A stretch of 17,543 bases of DNA from an uncultured Phycisphaerales bacterium (GTDB taxonomy: Bacteria > Planctomycetota > Phycisphaerae > Phycisphaerales > UBA1924), in the NCBI GenBank assembly GCA_937871415.1, contig CALMQD010000541.1:1-17543 (forward strand). The letters run 5' to 3'. The notes beneath the pieces were generated by a model. That model searched no databases. It was not told the DNA's origin and worked only from the letters and a program-made list of their open reading frames with translations. The position numbers and the translations under genes are program-made. How positions within the stretch are numbered: the first letter of the stretch is position 1; each line of letters begins with the position of its first letter. This document shows, piece after piece, positions 1 to 9,364 of the stretch.

Positions 1-2196
<2,196 letters not shown>

Positions 2197-2271
2197 ACCG
2201 TGGGGCCGGGCGTCGGCGGCGGCCTTGCGCCACGCGGCCCTCGGTCCATTCCGCCCGCGCCCGACGGTCTC

Positions 2272-2277
2272 TAAACT
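2272..2277 (+). promoter_or_regulatory. Candidate -10 box of a leaderless transcript
   Basis: TAAACT sits 5 bases upstream of the GTG start of the aldehyde dehydrogenase gene, and no Shine-Dalgarno-like sequence precedes that GTG. If used as a -10 element, transcription would start at or next to the start codon. The -35 position (about 2249-2254, TTCCGC) matches the consensus only weakly, so this is suggestive only. Confidence 0.25.
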
Positions 2278-2282
2278 CCCGC

Positions 2283-3785
2283 GTGCACCAGATCCTCAAC
2301 TTCATCGACGGGCGCTCGGTTCCGGCCGGCGGAGGCCGCTGGCTCGACGTTCACGAACCGGCCACCGGCCGGGTCTACGCCCGGGTCGCCGACAGCGACG
2401 CGAGCGACATCGACGCCGCCGTGCAAGCCGCCGGACGCGCCTTCGAGCCCTGGAGCTGTCTTTCCCCTGCGGAACGATCGACGCGCCTCTTCCGCCTGGC
2501 GGACCTTCTCGACGCGAACCTCGAACGCCTGGCACTCGCCGAATCCGTCGACACCGGCAAGCCGCTCTCCCTCGCGCGCTCGGTCGACATCCCGCGCTCG
2601 GCGGCGAACTTCCGCTTCTTCGCCGGCGCGGCGCTCCACACTTCCGGCGAGACTCACGAGTTCGATTCCGGCCCCATGGGAAGTGCGCAGTCGCCCGGCG
2701 CGCGGGGCGTCCGCGCATTCAACTACACGCTCCGCCGCCCGCGCGGCGTGGCGGGGCTCATCTCGCCCTGGAACCTGCCGCTCTACCTCCTCTCCTGGAA
2801 AATCGCGCCGGCGCTCGCAACCGGCAACACCGCGGTGTGCAAGCCCTCGGAGGTCACGCCGATGACCGCCGCGCTGCTCGGCGAACTTTCGCTCGAGGCC
2901 GGGATCCCGCCCGGGGTGCTCAACATCGTGCACGGGCGCGGTCCGCAGGCCGGCGGCGCGCTTGTGACGCACCCGAACACCCCCACCCTGAGTTTCACCG
3001 GGTCCACGCCTGTCGGCCGCTGGATCGCACGAGAGGCCGGCGACCGCCTCAAGCGCGTTTCGCTCGAACTCGGCGGAAAGAACCCGTTCATCATCTTCGA
3101 CGATGCCGAACTCGACGGCCCCGACGGCGCGATCGCGACCGCCGTGCGGGCCGCGTTCACGAACCAGGGTCAGATCTGCCTCTGCGGCTCGCGACTGCTC
3201 GTGCAACAGCGTGTCTATGACCGCGTCCTCGCCGAAGTCGTCGAGGGAGCCAAGGCGCTGCGCGTCGGCGACCCGCTCGACGCGGACACGAATCAGGGCG
3301 CACTCGTCAGCGCCCAGCACCTCGACAAGGTCCGCGCCGCCGTCGACGCAGCCCGCGCCCACAAAGGCACCGTCCACTGCGGCGGTCGCTCGCCGGATCC
3401 CTCCGAACTCCCTGAACGCGTCCGTTCCGGCTGGTTTTACCTCCCCACCGTCATCTCCGGGCTCGAACAGTGCTGCCCCGTGGTCCAGGAAGAGATCTTC
3501 GGCCCGGTTGTGACGGTGCAGCGATTCGAGACCGAGGACGAGGCCGTCGCGCTCGCCAACGGCACGCCGTACGGCCTGGCCGCGAGCCTGTTCACCCGCG
3601 ACCTCGCCCGCGCTCACCGCGTCGCCGATCGGATCGACAGCGGCATCGTCTGGGTCAACTGCTGGATGGTCCGCGACCTGCGCACGCCCTTCGGCGGCGC
3701 CAAGCAATCGGGTGTCGGACGCGAAGGCGGCCAGGAAGCCCTGAAGTTCTTCACCGAGCCGAAAAACGTGTGCGTACGTGTTTGA
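2283..3785 (+). CDS. ALDH8-like aldehyde dehydrogenase, probable 2-aminomuconic 6-semialdehyde dehydrogenase
   Basis: This 500-residue NAD-dependent aldehyde dehydrogenase should oxidise a semialdehyde to the acid in the cytoplasm. The catalytic Cys is in NQGQICLCGSR (C299), the general-base Glu in LELGGKNP (E262), the oxyanion Asn in SPWNLPLYLLSWKIAPA (N164) and the cofactor-site Lys in CKPSE (K187). NCWMVRDLRTPFGG and GREGGQEALKFFTEPK resemble the human ALDH8A1 and bacterial 2-aminomuconate/2-hydroxymuconate semialdehyde dehydrogenase group. The start is GTG; alignment of MHQILNFIDGRSV with family N-termini supports it, although no ribosome binding site is seen. A short extra loop (about residues 128-145) precedes the NAD-binding region. 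The RidA-family gene 109 bases downstream resembles 2-aminomuconate deaminase, which strengthens the 2-aminomuconic semialdehyde reading. A related muconic semialdehyde or betaine-aldehyde-type substrate cannot be excluded. Confidence 0.88.
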   Translation: MHQILNFIDGRSVPAGGGRWLDVHEPATGRVYARVADSDASDIDAAVQAAGRAFEPWSCLSPAERSTRLFRLADLLDANLERLALAESVDTGKPLSLARSVDIPRSAANFRFFAGAALHTSGETHEFDSGPMGSAQSPGARGVRAFNYTLRRPRGVAGLISPWNLPLYLLSWKIAPALATGNTAVCKPSEVTPMTAALLGELSLEAGIPPGVLNIVHGRGPQAGGALVTHPNTPTLSFTGSTPVGRWIAREAGDRLKRVSLELGGKNPFIIFDDAELDGPDGAIATAVRAAFTNQGQICLCGSRLLVQQRVYDRVLAEVVEGAKALRVGDPLDADTNQGALVSAQHLDKVRAAVDAARAHKGTVHCGGRSPDPSELPERVRSGWFYLPTVISGLEQCCPVVQEEIFGPVVTVQRFETEDEAVALANGTPYGLAASLFTRDLARAHRVADRIDSGIVWVNCWMVRDLRTPFGGAKQSGVGREGGQEALKFFTEPKNVCVRV

Positions 3786-3801
3786 TGGATTGGTTGAATG
3801 A

Positions 3802-3878
3802 TTGAACACGGAGAGCACGGAGAGCCACGGAATCCGATCGGCTTCACTCTGCGTCTCTCCGTGCCCTCAGTGTTTCAA
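3802..3878. repeat. Imperfect palindromic intergenic element
   Basis: The left arm (3802-3831, containing ACACGGAGAGCACGGAGAG) and the right arm (3848-3878, containing CTCTCCGTGCCCTCAGTGT) are inverted copies with only a few mismatches and a 16-base spacer. Transcribed RNA could form a long stem of more than 20 pairs. The purine-rich ACGGAG period inside each arm is itself a short tandem repeat. The element fills most of the gap between the dehydrogenase and the RidA-family gene and does not look coding. It resembles dispersed REP-like palindromes of environmental bacteria, but copy number cannot be judged from one window. Confidence 0.7.
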
Positions 3879-3894
3879 CTCCCCCGAGAGGCCC

Positions 3895-4314
3895 ATGACC
3901 GAAACCCGCGCCCCCGAACCCGTCGGCAACTACCCGCCCGCCCGCCGCGTCGGCAACATCCTGTTCATCTCGGGCCAGGGTCCGCGCCGCCGCGGCACGA
4001 AGGACATCCCCGGCGTCACGCTCGACGCGCAGGGCCGCATGACGGACTACGACATGGAGGCGCAGGTCCGTTCGTGCTTCCAGAATCTCCGCTACATCCT
4101 CGAGGAGAACGGATCTTCGTGGGAGAAACTCGTCGACATGACCTGCTTCCTCACGGATATGAAGCGCGACTTCGCCGTGTACAACCGGCTCTACGCCGAG
4201 TACTTCCCGCCGGGCCCCAACCAGCCTTGCCGCACGACCATCGAGATCAAGAGCCTGCCGACGGCGGGCAACGCGCCGATCGCGTTCGAGGTCAAGGCGA
4301 TCGCGACGGTCTGA
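3895..4314 (+). CDS. RidA/YjgF-family protein, probable 2-aminomuconate deaminase
   Basis: The 139-residue protein has the RidA (chorismate-mutase-like trimer) fold. It shows the N-terminal NILFISGQGP strand, the central QVRSCFQNLRYILEENGSSW helix region, and the conserved substrate-carboxylate Arg in PCRTTIEIKSLP (R113). The pattern PARRVGNILFISG, DIPGVTLDAQGR and CFLTDMKRDFAVYNRLYAEYF is what I recall of 2-aminomuconate deaminases (AmnD/NbaF type), which convert 2-aminomuconate to 4-oxalocrotonate plus ammonia, rather than general imine-hydrolysing RidA. I chose the ATG at 3895 because it follows GAGAGG and places the conserved domain near the N-terminus; an in-frame ATG at 3802 would translate the palindrome. 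It is probably co-transcribed with the upstream dehydrogenase, whose product would be its substrate. A generic RidA role remains the alternative. Confidence 0.85.
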   Translation: MTETRAPEPVGNYPPARRVGNILFISGQGPRRRGTKDIPGVTLDAQGRMTDYDMEAQVRSCFQNLRYILEENGSSWEKLVDMTCFLTDMKRDFAVYNRLYAEYFPPGPNQPCRTTIEIKSLPTAGNAPIAFEVKAIATV

Positions 4315-4367
4315 CGCAATCGTCACGCCGCGCGCCGCTCAATCCAGTTGCACTTTCCGTTCGTCAA

Positions 4368-4387
4368 ACCCGTGTGCAGCGACGGGT
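4368..4387 (-). terminator. Weak candidate terminator of the YHS-like lipoprotein gene
   Basis: ACCCGT and ACGGGT form a 6-bp perfect stem with an 8-base loop, 46 bases beyond the stop codon of the minus-strand lipoprotein gene. On the minus strand only three T residues follow the stem, so termination efficiency is doubtful. The convergent plus-strand RidA-family gene ends at 4314. Confidence 0.3.
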
Positions 4388-4433
4388 GGACCTTGGAGTG
4401 CTCGGACGACGAACGCTTAAACCCGCCTCGTTC

Positions 4434-4742
4434 TTACGGCTTGCCCTTCGCGACCGCCGCGGCCAGCGCCGCGTCCTTCTCGGCGTCGCTCATCGCGTCC
4501 CACTTCTTGTAGCAGCCCTTGCAGCAGAAGCCGACCTGCTGGCCCTTGTATTCCTTGTTCAGTTTGGGATTCACCGGGTCGGAGGAGTTGATCACGCAGT
4601 AGTGATTCACGCTGGTCACCGCGCCCGGCTTCACCTCTTTGCACATCGCCTCGTTCTCGCCCTTCTCGTTCGACCCGCAGTTGCAGGCGGCGAGGGCCAT
4701 CGCGGCGACAATCGTGGCGGCAATCGGCATCAAACGACGCAT
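4434..4742 (-). CDS. Small cysteine-rich lipoprotein with YHS-like metal-binding motif
   Basis: The 102-residue protein begins MRRLMPIAAT with a hydrophobic segment ending in the lipobox LAAC (C20), so it should be exported and lipid-anchored. The mature part contains CVINSSDPVNPK followed by EYKGQQVGFCCKGCYKKW. A lone Cys (C49), then the YKG strand and CCxxC (C73, C74, C77), is the layout of YHS and related heavy-metal-binding domains. C22 and C34 are additional. I infer metal binding or metal handling in the periplasm; the metal is unknown. The start at 4742 is fixed by a strong ribosome binding site, AAAGGAG, six bases upstream, and by the signal peptide; longer in-frame starts would bury the signal sequence. 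The gene stands alone and points away from the HtrA pair across a long gap. Confidence 0.88.
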   Translation of the reverse strand: MRRLMPIAATIVAAMALAACNCGSNEKGENEAMCKEVKPGAVTSVNHYCVINSSDPVNPKLNKEYKGQQVGFCCKGCYKKWDAMSDAEKDAALAAAVAKGKP

Positions 4743-5453
4743 AGTGGACTCCTTTGTCCACAGCGTACGGTGCACGCTGTGACCGGTCAACACGGGGCGA
4801 CATCCGTGCATCGCTTCGCATCGTTCAGACCAGAAACGCTGCGGGTTGCGGCCAGATTCCGGTTTGCGCCGCGTGTCATGCAGTTCCACTACTGACAACG
4901 CCGCACGGTTTCTTCAGGCGGCATTCGCTTCTTCGTTCGCGGCCCGCACGCGGCGTATACAACGACCTCGGACTCTCGGCGGCGAACCAGCGCCGCGGAT
5001 GGCGTGAACTCACCCGACGCCCCAAACCGGCGCACCAACCTCACATCGGCCCGCATCCCTCCGCTCCCCCGAGCACGTTGATCACGAACTCAGGTTCGTC
5101 GCTGCCGGAACGGGCTGGTCTCAGCTCGAACAAGTTTCGGACTGTCCGGCCCTTCATGTGTTCCAGTGCCGCCTCCCATCGTGTTACCGCCGCGGAGAGA
5201 AGGACTTCCGTTCTTGGATGGACGCCCTGGCCGCCGCGCGTCCAGCCGGATCCTCACCGGATAATCCCTGTCGACCGCGGCTCTCCAGTGGCGCCGAAGA
5301 ATCGCTCTCCACGAGGTATTTCCAAGCCCGCCCGAACAAGCCGCCTCGGCTTTTGGTACAGTGTTCACACGCCGCAGGATCGACGGTGTTGTTTCGTTAC
5401 ATAGAGAGACTCGACCCATCCGCCGGCCGCTCACACCCAGGAGTTGCTATTCC
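4743..5453. other. 711-base divergent intergenic region without a convincing gene
   Basis: This gap separates the divergent lipoprotein and HtrA-type genes. The open frames crossing it have Arg/Pro/Ser-rich compositions with no recognisable domain. I looked for tRNA, tmRNA, RNase P and SRP RNA signatures by eye and found none. It does hold the strong SD of the lipoprotein gene (4750-4756), a small hairpin followed by four T (AAGCCG-CCT-CGGCTT, 5338-5354), a TACAGT hexamer at 5357-5362 that could be a -10 box for the protease gene although no good -35 is present, and the protease SD (AGGAG, 5439-5443). Promoters for both flanking genes must lie here. A small RNA is possible but not supported. 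Confidence 0.5.
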
Positions 5454-6863
5454 ATGCTTGCCCGCATCCGCCGCCTCAGCCCAGTCGTCCCGGTCTTTGC
5501 CGCGGTGTTCGTGAGCATCTCCAGCGCGTCTGCCGCCGGCGAGGACCTCGCTCAAACACCGGCGCTCGACGCCGCGAATCGGCTTGATTTCCGTCAGGTC
5601 ATCCAGAGCGCCAAGACCGGTGTCTTCCCCGCCGTCGTCTATATCAAGTGCGTGCGCGAAGACAACACCAGCGGCGAGAAGAAGGGGCAGGAGGTCTCGG
5701 GTTCGGGCGTGCTCATCACGCCCGAAGGGCAGATCCTCACGAACTGGCACGTCATCGACAAGGCGCAGAGCGTGCGTTGCCTGATGTCGGACGGGCGGCA
5801 CTACGACGCAAAGGTCCTTGGCTCAGACAAGGACACGGACCTCGCGGTCATTCAACTCGATCGGGGCCAGGAGACAGACTCTCTCCCCTTTGCCTCGCTG
5901 GGAGACTCCGACGCGCTCCGCGAGGGCGATTTCGTCATGGCCATGGGCGCCCCATGGGGACTCAACCGCTCGGTGTCCATCGGCATCGTCTCCTGCACGA
6001 ACCGCTATCTCGAAGAGATCAGCGAGTACAGCCTCTGGATCCAGACCGACGCGGCGATCAACCCCGGCAACTCCGGCGGCCCCCTGGTGAACACGCAGGG
6101 GGAAATTGTGGGCATCAACGCGCGCGGCATGTCTTTCGGCGCCGACGGGATGGGATTCGCCATCCCCTCGTCGACCATCCGCATCCTTGTCGAGCAGATC
6201 CGGCGCGACGGCAAGGTCAACTGGAGCTGGACGGGCCTGCAGCTGCAGCCCCTGCGCGATTTCAACAAGGACACGTACTTCGAGGGGGACGAGGGCGTGA
6301 TCGTCGCCGAGACGGATCCCGAATCCCCGGCGCGGCGCGCCGGATTCGAGGCCCGCGACCGCATTACCGCGATCAACGGCACCCCGATCACCGCCGAGAC
6401 CGCCGAGGCCCTTCCGGCCGTGCGTCGGTACATCGGCCTTCTCCCCAAGGAAACGCCGGCGACATTCACCGTCATCCGCGCCGGCGAGACGCGTGAACTC
6501 CAACTGACCCCGCGCGAGAAGGGCAAGGTCGAGGGCGAGGAACTCGCGTGCAAGCGCTGGGACCTGACCTTCAAGGCGATCAACCAGTTCGACAACAAGG
6601 ACCTGTACTTCTACCGCAAGCAGGGCGTCTTCGTGCACGCGACGCGGTACCCCGGGAACGCCGCGAACGCGGGGCTCCGCTCCAACGACATCATCGTCCG
6701 CATCGACGGGGAGGAGATCACCTCCCTCGATCAGGCCAAGGCCGTTCACGAACGATGCCTCGCCAAGGTCGACGAGAAACCGCGCGTAGTGTTCACGATC
6801 ATGCGCGGCGGCCTGACGCGCCAGATCGTTGTCGACGCCACGCGCGACTTCGAGCGCGAGTAA
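5454..6863 (+). CDS. HtrA/Deg-type periplasmic serine protease with two PDZ domains
   Basis: The 469-residue protein is an ATP-independent protease/chaperone of envelope quality control. A signal peptide (about residues 1-28, ending ASAA) directs export. The trypsin-like domain (about 45-250) has all three catalytic residues in family motifs: His99 in LTNWHVID, Asp129 in DTDLAVIQLD and Ser207 in INPGNSGGPLV. PDZ1 spans about 258-352, with GVIVAETDPESPARRAGF and RDRITAINGTPI. PDZ2 spans about 367-462, with GVFVHATRYPGNAANAGL and NDIIVRIDGEEI. The length and layout match DegP/DegQ. The start at 5454 follows AGGAG at 5439-5443 and begins the signal peptide; a longer in-frame start at 5361 lacks these. 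It lies 70 bases upstream of a pseudo-protease-like gene on the same strand, suggesting co-expression. The regulon is not visible. Confidence 0.95.
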   Translation: MLARIRRLSPVVPVFAAVFVSISSASAAGEDLAQTPALDAANRLDFRQVIQSAKTGVFPAVVYIKCVREDNTSGEKKGQEVSGSGVLITPEGQILTNWHVIDKAQSVRCLMSDGRHYDAKVLGSDKDTDLAVIQLDRGQETDSLPFASLGDSDALREGDFVMAMGAPWGLNRSVSIGIVSCTNRYLEEISEYSLWIQTDAAINPGNSGGPLVNTQGEIVGINARGMSFGADGMGFAIPSSTIRILVEQIRRDGKVNWSWTGLQLQPLRDFNKDTYFEGDEGVIVAETDPESPARRAGFEARDRITAINGTPITAETAEALPAVRRYIGLLPKETPATFTVIRAGETRELQLTPREKGKVEGEELACKRWDLTFKAINQFDNKDLYFYRKQGVFVHATRYPGNAANAGLRSNDIIVRIDGEEITSLDQAKAVHERCLAKVDEKPRVVFTIMRGGLTRQIVVDATRDFERE

Positions 6864-6933
6864 CTCGTCCGGTTTCCACACCCCGCCGTGACGCGGCCGT
6901 CTCATCGCCGACTCAATCAACCAGGAGATCCCT

Positions 6934-9246
6934 ATGCTCGTGAGATCGATCGCTCCGATCGGCGTGCTGCTGGCGTCCGCCGGCGCGTTGGCCGCCGACG
7001 ACCAGGGCCCCACGCCCGAAGCACTGCTGTCCATCACCCAGTCCGTGGCGCCTTCGCTCGTACAGGTCGAATGGACGGCGCAGTACGACAAGGGCGAATC
7101 CCCCGGATCGGACCGCTGGGGTTCGTGGCGGGCCTACCAGATGGGCGGCGGATCCGACGCCGACCCCGATGCATGGGCCGACTGGGATCAGTTCATCACC
7201 CAGGAGCGCCCCAAGTCCATCGGCGGGTTCGTCATCGACGAACGGCACGTCTTCACCGCCGACACCGAGCTCCACCCGCGGTTCCTCAAGAAACTCCAGG
7301 TGCGGTTCGGCAGCAACGTGGTCGACGCCAAGCCCTCGGCCTATTGCCGCGACGGATCGGGCCTCATCCTCGAACTCGATTCGCCCCTGGCGGGGGTCAA
7401 GGCCCTCAAGTTCGACTCGGGCCGCAAGGAACCGTTCTTCCAGGTCGCCTATCGACTCGTTGACGGCGCGTGGCAGACGCGTGTGGACGGCGTCTCGTCG
7501 AGCGCCATCGCCTCGGCGGACGGGCACGCTTATGCCCCCGGACGAACCAACGTGCTGTACGTCGACAAGGACGGCACGCCCGTGGGCCTGGGCACCGGCG
7601 ACCGTCTGCTCTCGGGCTGGAAGTTCGGGCCCGCGGAGATGAAGACCGCCTCCGCGACCGAGTACGCCGAGATGCTCAATCGCATCGAGGGCGCCTCGAA
7701 CAACTCGATCCTCCGCACCACCATCAACTTCCGCAGCCCGCGCTCCGACCAGGGCGACCGCTTCGGAATGGGACGCTACATGCACCGCGGCATGGGCGCC
7801 GACTCCGAGATCACCGAGTGGAACGGCGCATCGGTCGTTGTCGACCCGGGCACCGTGCTGGTGCTCGGCAAGTTCGCCCCCAAGATCACCGGACGCCTGG
7901 AGCGCATCACGGTGTTCACTCAGGACGGCCAGAGCCGCACCGCGAAGTTCGCGGGCACCCTGAAGGACTGGGGCGCGTTCTGGGCCACGCTCGATCAGCC
8001 GATCGGCAACGCCGCCAAACTCTCTACCGATGACCCGCTCTCGCTCCGCGACAAGCTCCTGGCCAAGGCGGAGATCAACATCCGCGGCGAGACCCGCACG
8101 CCCTACTTCTCGCACGCCCGGTTCTCCAACTACTACACCGCGTACAAGGGCCGCGTCTTCCCCGGCGTTTCGGGGAGCGGCGGCGGGAGGTACAACTACG
8201 GCGGCGACTCGAGCCCGTCGCTCAACTACTTCTTCTCCGGCGACGGCTCGCTCGTCGGCCTGCCGATCGAACGCCGCGAGAGCGTCGCGACGCAGGACCG
8301 TTACGGCTTCAGCTCCGGACAGGTGCTCGTCGTTCCGGCGGGCGTGATCGCCGAACTCGCCCGCGACCGCACGCAGGGCCTCGACCCCGAGAACCGTCCG
8401 CTCACCGCGGAGGAGGAGAACCGCCTCGCGTGGCTCGGCGTCGAGATGCAGCCCATGGATCCCGAACTGGCTCGGGCGAACAAGATGATGGACGAGACCA
8501 ACGGCGGCACATCGGGCGGCATGGTCACGCACTTGTATGCCGGCTCTCCCGCCGAGAAGGTCGGGATCCAGGTGGGAGACGTCATCCTGCGCCTCGACGT
8601 GGAAGGGCAACCCAAGCCGATCGAGGTCACGCTGCAGGAAGGCTTCGACGCCGGGATGATGGATCAGTTCTGGCAGTATCTGGACCAGATGCCGGCCGAG
8701 TACTTTGACCAGATGCCCAAGCCCTGGGGATCGGTCGAGAACCCCATCACGCGGGCGCTCACCGATGTCGGCTTCGGCACCAAGTTTGTCGCCGAGATCT
8801 GGCGGGACGGGAAGGTGATGAAGAAGGACATGGTCGTCACCGAGGGTCCGAAGTACTTCGACTCGGCCGCCCGCTACAAGACCCCCGAATCGATCGGCCT
8901 GACGGTGCGTGACATCACGTACGAGGTGCGCCGCTACTTCCAGATGTCCGACGAAGACCCGGGCGTGATCATCTCCAAGCTCGAGTCGGGCTCTCGCGCC
9001 GCGGTCGCCGGGCTCAAGCCCATGGAGATTCTCCGCACGGCCAACGACAAGCCGATCCGTGACGTGAAGGACTTCGAGGCGATCGTGAAGGCCGGCGGCG
9101 AGGTGAAGCTGGGCGTCAAGCGCATGACCACCGGTCGCACGGTGAAACTCAAGCTCGACGACGCCGCGCCCGCCAAGCCGGCCGCACCGACGACCGCCGA
9201 GGACGCCGATGCGGCGCCTGTTTCCCCAAGCCCCGCCCCGCGCTGA
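6934..9246 (+). CDS. Exported PDZ protein with two degenerate trypsin-like domains (putative HtrA pseudo-protease)
   Basis: The 770-residue protein starts with a signal peptide (1-21, ending GALAA). AGGAG, six bases before the ATG, fixes the start. Two successive regions look like inactivated HtrA protease domains. In the first (about 30-235), VFTADTEL replaces LTNWHV (no His), GSGLILELD replaces TDLAVIQLD (no Asp), and APGRTNVLYVDKDGTPVGL aligns with the NPGNSGGPLV region with Thr205 at the Ser position. In the second (about 255-475), VLVLGKF replaces the His motif, while FPGVSGSGG keeps a PGxSG-like Ser (S413). PDZ-like domains follow (about 498-570, with AGSPAEKVGIQVGDVILRL, and about 652-742, with ESGSRAAVAGLKPMEIL), then an Ala/Pro-rich tail. 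Proteolysis is unlikely; binding of substrate or of the neighbouring active HtrA is inferred. The alignment is by eye, so the domain borders are approximate. Confidence 0.85.
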   Translation: MLVRSIAPIGVLLASAGALAADDQGPTPEALLSITQSVAPSLVQVEWTAQYDKGESPGSDRWGSWRAYQMGGGSDADPDAWADWDQFITQERPKSIGGFVIDERHVFTADTELHPRFLKKLQVRFGSNVVDAKPSAYCRDGSGLILELDSPLAGVKALKFDSGRKEPFFQVAYRLVDGAWQTRVDGVSSSAIASADGHAYAPGRTNVLYVDKDGTPVGLGTGDRLLSGWKFGPAEMKTASATEYAEMLNRIEGASNNSILRTTINFRSPRSDQGDRFGMGRYMHRGMGADSEITEWNGASVVVDPGTVLVLGKFAPKITGRLERITVFTQDGQSRTAKFAGTLKDWGAFWATLDQPIGNAAKLSTDDPLSLRDKLLAKAEINIRGETRTPYFSHARFSNYYTAYKGRVFPGVSGSGGGRYNYGGDSSPSLNYFFSGDGSLVGLPIERRESVATQDRYGFSSGQVLVVPAGVIAELARDRTQGLDPENRPLTAEEENRLAWLGVEMQPMDPELARANKMMDETNGGTSGGMVTHLYAGSPAEKVGIQVGDVILRLDVEGQPKPIEVTLQEGFDAGMMDQFWQYLDQMPAEYFDQMPKPWGSVENPITRALTDVGFGTKFVAEIWRDGKVMKKDMVVTEGPKYFDSAARYKTPESIGLTVRDITYEVRRYFQMSDEDPGVIISKLESGSRAAVAGLKPMEILRTANDKPIRDVKDFEAIVKAGGEVKLGVKRMTTGRTVKLKLDDAAPAKPAAPTTAEDADAAPVSPSPAPR

Positions 9247-9272
9247 TCCGCCGCAAATCCCGAAGCCAGCCG

Positions 9273-9304
9273 CGGCCCCGGTCAACCTTGATCGGGGCCG
9301 TTTT
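9273..9304 (+). terminator. Intrinsic terminator after the HtrA/pseudo-protease pair
   Basis: The arms 9273-9285 (CGGCCCCGGTCAA) and 9288-9300 (TTGATCGGGGCCG) are complementary with one G-T wobble. They give an 11-bp GC-rich stem with a 6-base loop, followed directly by TTTT. The hairpin lies 27 bases after the plus-strand stop codon, before the convergent pyrF end. Confidence 0.85.
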
Positions 9305-9364
9305 CATCCCGCGATTGATCGATCCCGACCCGTGCCGCAAAGCACGGCGTTGCGTCCGTGGGGC

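Noticed and set aside
2271..3818. Long minus-strand open frame opposite the aldehyde dehydrogenase
   Set aside because: It lies entirely antisense to a gene with intact catalytic motifs; the composition (Arg/Gly/Ala/Glu-rich, no domain) is what GC-rich codon bias produces on the opposite strand.
3802..3894. Upstream ATG that would extend the RidA-family protein by 31 residues
   Set aside because: The extension would translate the palindromic element; the ATG at 3895 has GAGAGG upstream and gives the normal family length.
5080..5180. Possible tRNA-like TTCG motifs in the divergent gap
   Set aside because: No cloverleaf with acceptor stem and T-loop could be drawn around them.
4754..5404. 216-codon plus-strand open frame in the gap before the HtrA gene
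   Set aside because: It overlaps the lipoprotein promoter region, has Arg/Pro/Ser-rich composition typical of noncoding GC-rich DNA, and has no SD or domain.
6913..9285. 790-codon minus-strand open frame opposite the pseudo-protease gene
   Set aside because: The plus-strand frame has a signal peptide, SD and PDZ motifs; the antisense frame is low-complexity Arg/Gly/Val/Asp-rich and covers the plus-strand terminator.
9330..9347. Short CCGTGC/GCACGG hairpin downstream of pyrF as its terminator
   Set aside because: The 6-bp stem has no T tract on the minus strand, so there is too little to call it a terminator.
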